Below are positions 58,035-64,000 of a stretch of 64,000 nucleotides of DNA, piece after piece. The stretch comes from Bettongia penicillata ogilbyi (taxonomy: Eukaryota > Chordata > Mammalia > Diprotodontia > Potoroidae): assembly GCA_023548195.1 (NCBI GenBank), contig JAJHZJ010000531.1, forward strand, positions 3,768,802-3,832,801, given 5' to 3'. The notes beneath the pieces were generated by a model that was not told the origin of the DNA, did not search any database, and saw nothing but the letters and a program-made list of their open reading frames with translations. The translations under genes and the position numbers were made by a program. The number at the start of each line of letters is the position of its first letter. Positions within the stretch are counted from its first letter, which is position 1.

Positions 58035-58245
58035 GACACTAAGTGGTTCAGTTAGTGGATAGAACACTGGACATGGAATACAAAGGAATTCAAACTCTTC
58101 CTTAGCCTTCCTCAGGCAAGTCACTTAACCTTTTTTCATCTCAGTTTCCTTATCTATAAAATAAGGATAACAACAGCATCTACCTCACAGGGTCCTGGAT
58201 GTTAAGTGAGATAGCATATTAAGTAAATGATAATTATTAGTAGAA
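58035..58245 (+). mobile_element. CORE-SINE (MIR-like), forward
   Basis: TTAGTGGATAGAACACTGG, CAGGCAAGTCACTTAACC, CTCAGTTTCCTTATCTATAAA, CATCTACCTCACAGGGTCC. Confidence 0.8.
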
Positions 58246-59229
58246 TAGTTTTTAAGAAATGATCATTTGTCATAACAAATTTACTAAGTCACAGAGGGAT
58301 TTTGATCTGAATTAATTGAATGAATGCCCATATGACAAAATCAGAGATCCTTAAAATGTTGAAATGAGAGAAACTGAAAGAATGCATTTTCTTCTCTAAC
58401 AGTATTCTAACAGTTATATTCTCCTCCAAATCAATTTTCCTATTCTTATCCATAGCTAACATTTTTTTTTTCCTCTCATAACTTTGGAATCAATGTTGAC
58501 TTTCCATCCCCTTTGTCTGATCCTCACAGTAAGTCAATCACAAAATCCTGTGGGGGTTTTTTTATCTCTTTTTGCATCTATCCTTTCTTTTGTATTTTTG
58601 GCGCCACAACCTTGATCTAAGACATCATCAGCTGGATTATTCCAGTGCTTCTAACTAGTCTTTCTGTTCCTCAAATTCATTCCGCATTTTCCCCTGATTC
58701 AACTTCTTTAAAAACTTTTATCATGATACATATTTTCTTATAAACCTCTAGGTAAGTCCCATCATGGATATAGTTAGGTGGATTTGGAACTGATTGAATA
58801 ATTAGATTCAAAAAAATGTTCATTAATGAATTGTTCTCAATTTGAAAGGATATCTCTAATGGAGTTTTCCACCTTAATTCTGTTCTTAACCATTTGTGTT
58901 CAACATTTTTAATCCATTGTTTGCACAAAGGTATGGAAGAGACATATTTATCAAATTTGTGGATCAGAGGAAGCAAGGAGGGATAGCTATAATAACAGGT
59001 GATAAAAAAAGAGATCCAAAAAGATTTCAAAAGGATGAAATTAACTTGAAATTTAATTGTGATAACAATAAAGTTCAGTACTTAGTTTTTTTAAAAATCA
59101 ACTTAACAAGTTTTTAAAAAAATAGGTAGTTGTGACTAGAAAGGAGTTCATGTGAAAAAGACCAGAGATTTCTAGTGGACTAGAGGGCAGAAGCTCATTT
59201 TGATTTAGCAGTGCAGTGTGGCAGCCAAA
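58246..59229. other. No recognised feature
   Basis: Contains possible very old L2-like pyrimidine-rich sequence at 58400-58690 that could not be assigned. No exon recognised; opposing open frames near 58677-59117 have no protein resemblance. Confidence 0.35.
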
Positions 59230-59339
59230 AAAGCTACAATTGCTGCATCAGCACAGTGCCATGTACATATCAGACACTTAATAAATGTTTTTTTGAATTA
59301 ACAGATTTATATTTTCAAGAGTGAAGGAAGTTATGTTCC

Positions 59340-59955
59340 ATATATCTTCTACCCTAGTCAGAATACATTTGAAATTTTGTTTCAAGTTCTGGATAAAACC
59401 TTCTAGGAAGAACATTAATAAGTTATAGCACACACAGAGCAAGGGTGACCAGAATGTTAAGAAGACTAAAGACCACATCATATGATGCTCAAAAAACTGG
59501 AACTTTTTGGCCAAGAAAAAACATAGCAACACAATAGCTGTGGTCACACGTTTGAAAAGTTGGCCTGTGTAAGAGGAATTAGAATCATTCTTTTAGATCC
59601 AAGAGGAAAGAACTAAGGTAGAAGTTTTGAGAAGGTAGATTTTGCCTCAGTATGACATCCAGACTCACTGCCCCTGGAGTCAGGAAGACCTGAGTTCAGA
59701 TGTGGCCTCAGGCACTAATCAGCTATGTGACCCTGGGCAACTCACCTAACCAGGATTGCCTCCCCTCAAAAACCATGACATAATAACAAAGCTATATAAA
59801 AATGAATGTGATGCCTTCATGGGCAATGAGTTCTGTCTTTGACTGGGGTTAAGCAGAGGCTAGATGATTATCACTTTGAGGATGGTATAGATGGTATTTC
59901 TGATATGTGTTGGACAAAATAACCTCTGAGGTCCCTTACTTTATGGACCATGCCA
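59340..59955 (+). mobile_element. L3/CR1 LINE 3' end, forward, interrupted by a SINE
   Basis: TACCCTAGTCAGAATACATTTG, AGGAAGAACATTAATAAG, AGCAAGGGTGACCAGAATG and AGAAGACTAAAGACCACATC up to 59655; then after the SINE CAGAGGCTAGATGATTATC and AATAACCTCTGAGGTCCC to 59940. Continuous L3 order across the SINE shows that the SINE is the younger insertion. Confidence 0.72.
59658..59785 (+). mobile_element. MAR1-type SINE within L3
   Basis: CCTGGAGTCAGGAAGACCTG, GTGGCCTCAGGCACTAATC, CTATGTGACCCTGGGCAAC and AGGATTGCCTCCCC. Confidence 0.82.
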
Positions 59956-60205
59956 TAGAGAATCCTGGCACACAGTAAGTGCTAAATAAATATTGATTGA
60001 TTGATAGGATCTTTCCTCTGAAATTACCTACAGTTTAGCCTGTACATAGTGTACATTGTTGTTTGCATGTCATCTACCTCCATTAGATTGTGAATTCCCT
60101 GAACACAGGACTGGCTTTTTTTGCCTTTCTTTGGGTCCCCAACACTTTGCATGATGCCTGGTACACAGTAAGCCCCTAATAGATGTTTGTTGACTTGAGT
60201 GGGAA
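59956..60205 (+). mobile_element. Two adjacent L2 3' ends
   Basis: One terminus at 59960-60005 (TGGCACACAGTAAGTGCTAAATAAATATTG, in two parts) is followed by another L2 3' end at 60010-60205 (TAGATTGTGAATTCCCTG, GCATGATGCCTGGTACAC). Confidence 0.75.
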
Positions 60206-60354
60206 GACGAACTAATTTACATGGAACAATTACAAGAGATTAAATAAACTTTGAACCTGATTACCCGTGTAATAGATGTTTAGATAAAAACATAATGAAG
60301 GGTTGAAGTAATTGAGAAATACCCCTTGGAGGAGGCAGAACTTGGAAAAGGTCA

Positions 60355-60490
60355 TAGAGCAATAGATTTAGATCTGAGATGTTATTCCAATTCCCTCCTT
60401 TTACAAATGAGAAAACTGAGACCTAGAGAAGTTAAATGAGTGTCCAATGTCACACAGGTAGCAGATCATAGTAAGCAGGTTAACTCTTCA
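60355..60490 (-). mobile_element. SINE (MIR/THER type), reverse
   Basis: CCTTTTACAAATGAGAAAACTG, AGACCTAGAGAAGTTAAATG and TGTCACACAGGTAGC. Confidence 0.7.
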
Positions 60491-61084
60491 CCCTGCATCA
60501 CTTGGCTTCCTCTGATCATAGATTTAGAGCTACACAGGGCAATAGAAACATCTGGTTCATGTGCCCAAAGAGCTATAAAATTGTGCATATTCTTTGACCT
60601 GCAAAGAAAATTTAATAGGCAGATATGTGGATTCATTTGAACCATTATTTCACCCATTCAAGATCTTTATGTATCCTATTTAGCAAAATAGCCTTCTGAA
60701 ACCTCTTGTTCTATACAAATTTGATAAGTGGTATCATCTGTCTAGAAGTCATTAATAAAAATGTTGAATGGAGAAGTATGTTTGTCTGTAAATAAGCAGG
60801 TTTCTGTTCATTAAGTTATCAGCACAAACTATGAAGTCTGAAATAGCTATAATTAAAAATAAAAATGCCAAGAAACCCCAAAGGGCTTTTAGACAGGTTA
60901 TTTTAAATTAGGCACAAAGAAGCATTCTGTTTTCTGGGAAAACCTGGGCATCTGGAAAGGGTTCCACAGTGGTACCAGTGAAGTCACAATTAGACCATTA
61001 AGTTAACTTTGAACCATAGGTTAAAGTTAGAGTTAGAGAAGGAAGGGCAGATGCACATTTAGGGTTAGGATTAGGAGAGTCCTA
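60491..61084. other. No recognised feature
   Basis: No exon or assignable repeat. Two opposing short frames at 60440-60657 have no protein resemblance. Confidence 0.35.
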
Positions 61085-61345
61085 GAATTGAAAAAAGACT
61101 TAGAAATAATCTCAGACCTGTTACCTACAAACTAACAGTTCAATAGTTGTACTGGTCTTAAATATATCCAGTGATAGGGAAGCCACTGTCTCACATGGCA
61201 ATTTATTCCATTTTTAGACTTTTTAACAATTTTTTTGTTTACAATATTTTGTTAACAATTCTGACAATTCTTTTAAGGCGTACAAAATCTTCCTATCTTT
61301 TAGCTTCCACTTGGTCCTAGCTCTGCCCTCTCCTCTTCACTCCTG
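61085..61345 (-). mobile_element. L3/CR1 LINE fragment, reverse
   Basis: GATAGGGAAGCCACTGTCTC, CAATTTATTCCATTTTTAGAC and CTTCCACTTGGTCCTAGC follow the antisense L3 pattern of 44800-44960. Confidence 0.5.
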
Positions 61346-61554
61346 GGGTATCATGTTCTTACCTGAGGGTGTTCTGCCCAAAGGAAGGTAAATTTTGCTG
61401 GTTGAAACCTACCTAGTTAACTTTGGGTTTACTGGCTAGATTTCTTTCTGTAAGACCATGCCTTAAATAAACCCTGTTCACTCTGTATGTCATGGGTTGG
61501 ACAACAATAGGTTCCTGCCCAGGCAGCACTTAATGGTTATTTTTTGGGACCTCC

Positions 61555-61860
61555 TATCTCAGAGTGAATGTAAATAGTAATTTGTTTCTCTTTTGACCTA
61601 CAACCCTGAAGGTCTTCCCCTCGCAGTTTGATTTCTTTCTTTTTTTTTTTTTTTTTTTTTTTTTATTTAAAGGGTCATCCCTGGAATCGCTTCTTAAAAA
61701 GGTCTATTTACTGAATGGGCATTGCCTCACTCAAAGTGAAAAGACCTTAGCTTATAAGCAGCCACTGCATCCTAGGTCATCTCCAGTCATCCTGATCCAT
61801 ATCTGGCCACTTGACCCAGATGGCTAGGTCACAATTCTCATCACTGAAAGCTGTGGAAAC
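61555..61860 (+). repeat. Unclassified dispersed repeat, member 2
   Basis: Related to 55525-55890 (shared AATGTAAATAG, TTAGCTT, CTCCAGTCATCCTGATCC-type and CAGATGGCT landmarks). Interrupted by a ~30-bp T-run at 61640-61665. Sequence just upstream (61450-61550) may belong to the same element. Confidence 0.5.
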
Positions 61861-62079
61861 AGAACTTGTTCCTTGTTTCCCAAAGGAGGTACCCTCAGTT
61901 CTCTTTTTATTCAGTTGCAGGTCTACTGCAGTTTCTGTCTTGAAATAAAGAATAAAGGAAACTTTATTCAATTGTGGGAATTATAAGAAAATTTTATTGC
62001 ATTGTTTAAATCTAGCTCTGCATGGCTGGGAAACTGGATCACCTCTACCAATACCCTAGAGACTCTTAATTAAAGACCT

Positions 62080-62600
62080 AGGATATGCTGACTAGAAACC
62101 CAGTCACATCCAAAGATTGAAGTAAGGAGTTTTCTCATAATTACACTTCTCAAACAACCCATATGTCTTATCTGAAAACTGTCCCCATATGGGTCGATCA
62201 GTTATTATTTCCGTGTTCCTTTGATTGAGTACAGACACTCTGGAGGACTGGGACACATTTTTTTCTGATTTCAGAGAATTATACCTGTTAGCTCTCCTTC
62301 TCCCAACTTGGAAAGTCCTGAATCTTTCCTCCAATTAGAAATGAGATTACCAAATTTATATCCTGGTTAATAGTTTTCTTTTGATTACTTGGTCTCATTT
62401 GAGTCATTGTTTTTAGTACATAAAAATCTGTTTACCCCTGTATACAGGCTCCACTGCCAAAACTGAGAGGCCTGGAACTGATTTGTTATGCAATGGGCAT
62501 GCATTACTTAATAAATCAATATGCCCAGAAGTTCAAACCTTTGTTTCCTCAGTCATTTCATCTTTTATCTGCCACACTGTATTTTCCCCCTTTTTCTTTT
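62080..62600 (+). mobile_element. Possible LTR or unclassified repeat
   Basis: The right part has a TACATAAAAATC TATA-like site (62418), AGGCTCCACTGCC, then AATAAATCAATATG (62511) and a T/C-rich end, an order resembling an LTR promoter and polyadenylation region. Ends not defined. Confidence 0.3.
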
Positions 62601-62619
62601 CCCACAATATATTTCAAAA

Positions 62620-62800
62620 ACGTGTTAATCATTATTTAGCACCTACTGTGTACTAGACTGGGAGATACAAATGCAAAATCAAATAGTCCCTGCCCTGCTG
62701 CAGGGGGTGGAATATGTTCATAGATAAGTAAATACAGGATATAGACAAAATAAACACACAGAAATTAGGATGGGGTCATGCTAAGGACTAGAAGAGGCAT
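62620..62800 (-). mobile_element. L2 3' end, reverse
   Basis: ATTTAGCACCTACTGTGTAC, TAGTCCCTGCCCTGCTG and GGTGGAATATGTTCATAG. Confidence 0.65.
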
Positions 62801-62874
62801 CAGGAAGCCTCTGAAAGGAAGCAGCATGAGATTATGTTGCTTTTTAAATGTTTTGACATTTATGTCCTTGCCCT

Positions 62875-63305
62875 TCTTTACCTCCCACTCTCCATAATCT
62901 TGAACATTCTCTGGAGCAGGCACTCATGAAGAGATGGTTTTTCTTGGAATTCCATTATGCAATCTAAGCATGCTGGTCTTTCTGCTCCACCTCTCTTCTC
63001 CATGCCTTTGTACAATGCTCCCCCTCTTCCCCTCTGCCTCTTGGAATCTGTCTTCCTTCTAAGCTCAGCTGAAGTACCATCACCTCTTCTCCATGAAGCC
63101 TTTCCTAATTTTTCCAACTGCAAATGTTCCTCCCCCCGCCAAAAAAAACCCTACCTTATATTCATTTTGTATATGCTCTGTATATATATGTAATATTTGT
63201 CTCCCTCCCTTTGGAATGAAAACTCTTTTGAAGACCAGGACTTTCACTTTTGTCTTTATATCCACAGCATATGATAGATGCTTGCTGAATTCTTGTTGAT
63301 TGAGT
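62875..63305 (+). mobile_element. L2 LINE 3' end
   Basis: AGCTCAGCTGAAGTACCATC, CATGAAGCCTTTCCTAATTTTTCC, TTCATTTTGTATATGCTCTG, TTGGAATGAAAACTC and ATGATAGATGCTTGC. Confidence 0.8.
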
Positions 63306-63419
63306 GACAGAGTATAGATAGAAAACAAAAACCCTGGGAACACACATTAAAGGGGGGTGGAAAAGGATGTTAAAAAACAAGGGAGACGGGGAATGATTAA
63401 TAAATAAATGCTTTATTTA

Positions 63420-63560
63420 TTAAATCATTGAGACTGTGAGTTCTTTGAGAGCAGGGTCTGTCCTTTGCCATTCTGTGTAACTCCAGAGCTCAGTACAGTG
63501 CCCCGCAAGCATTCAATAAATGCTCTTTGATTAACTGACTGACTGATTAGCTTATCTTTT
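63420..63560 (+). mobile_element. L2 LINE 3' terminus
   Basis: GACTGTGAGTTCTTTGAGAGC, GCTCAGTACAGTGCCC and ATTCAATAAATGCTC, then GACTGACTGATTA terminal repeats. Confidence 0.8.
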
Positions 63561-63854
63561 TTCTTATATATATACCTTCCCCCCACTTTCCTACCCTTCT
63601 TCCCTCCACCCCCACTAAAGACTGATTTTTGCCAAAACAGGAAGTAGCAACTTGAACTTAGCTCTGTTTTTCTTCTATTTTCGTTCTGGGAAGATCATTG
63701 TCTATATTATAAATCATGTTTGTTTTATATAAATGATACTTTGGGATACTTTACTGGTTAGTTTTGAGACATTTTTGTATTTTGGTAGCACATAAGATGT
63801 GAACATAAATTATCTTTTAAAAATTTGTGGTTTCAATCTCTAAGCTTTTGTGTT

Positions 63855-64000
63855 AGTCAACATATACATTAAGCACCCACTATGTGCTAGGCACTGTAGT
63901 GGTTACTGGAGATATAAATACAAAAAATTACAATCTCCACAAAGTAGGAGCTTACCTCTCAATAGGGCATTGTATGTTAGTGAGGTTTTTTTAGTGGTCA
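63855..64000 (-). mobile_element. L2 3' end, reverse, runs off the window
   Basis: CATTAAGCACCCACTATGTG, CTAGGCACTG and TAGGAGCTTACCTCTC. Confidence 0.75.

Larger units (their letters stand above)
57949..64000 (+). other. LPCAT1: LPCAT1 intron 2 (partial)
   Basis: It begins with a consensus GTGAGT donor. No downstream exon with the following LPCAT1 segment (the region leading to the HX4D acyltransferase motif) was found before the window ends, so the intron is longer than 6 kb. It holds SINE, L3 and L2 fossils, listed separately. Confidence 0.8.

Overview
This is non-coding vertebrate nuclear DNA, almost certainly from a marsupial. It is AT-rich and crowded with interspersed repeats. Two repeat types point to a marsupial: LINE-1 ORF1 copies of marsupial type, and tRNA-headed SINEs that end in an RTE (BovB-clade) tail. 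Abundant L2 and L3/CR1 fossils also fit. There is no bacterial gene organisation, operon or CRISPR array. Family names come from recognition of sequence and encoded protein, not from a database search.

Only one host coding segment can be supported: a 143-bp exon at 57806-57948 (+). It has consensus splice sites and encodes the membrane-anchor segment of lysophosphatidylcholine acyltransferase 1 (LPCAT1), most like the second coding exon. No first exon was found upstream and no next exon downstream. The simplest reading is that 1-57805 lies in the first intron and 57949-64000 in the second. If so, intron 1 exceeds 57 kb, although part of the left side could instead be 5' intergenic DNA.

Layout: 1-1740, an L1 tail then a long reverse-strand L2. 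1741-4746, an ORF1-only LINE-1 derivative (HAL1-like, copy A) with target-site duplications. 4747-8500, an LTR-like block, an L1 scrap and sequence with no recognised features. 8500-12190, a pile-up of L3 and several L1 fragments. 12345-13365, an L2 split by a palindromic hAT-like MITE. 13366-17050, mostly featureless, with SINEs and a second MITE. 17054-19815, HAL1-like copy C with a (GAAA/GGAA)n tail. 20058-22005, an L1 3' end then an L3 3' end. 22006-35200, L2, L3, L1 and SINE fossils. 36150-37312, a SINE split by an RTE element. 38100-40970, L1 ORF2 then L2. 41430-43240, featureless. 43243-47000, SINE, L2, L3 and LTR-like sequences. 47307-50289, HAL1-like copy B with target-site duplications. 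50390-57700, L2, MIR and MITE copies. Then the LPCAT1 exon and a last 6 kb of SINE, L3 and L2 copies.

The most interesting structure is the trio of ORF1-only LINE-1 elements. A and B are close relatives with ~72-bp GC-rich repeats in the 5' UTR, one clear ORF1 frameshift each at different places, and no ORF2. Also worth checking are an LTR-like block with a 24-bp periodic octamer array, the RTE-in-SINE nest, and three copies of a ~200-bp palindromic MITE. No new protein-coding system was found.
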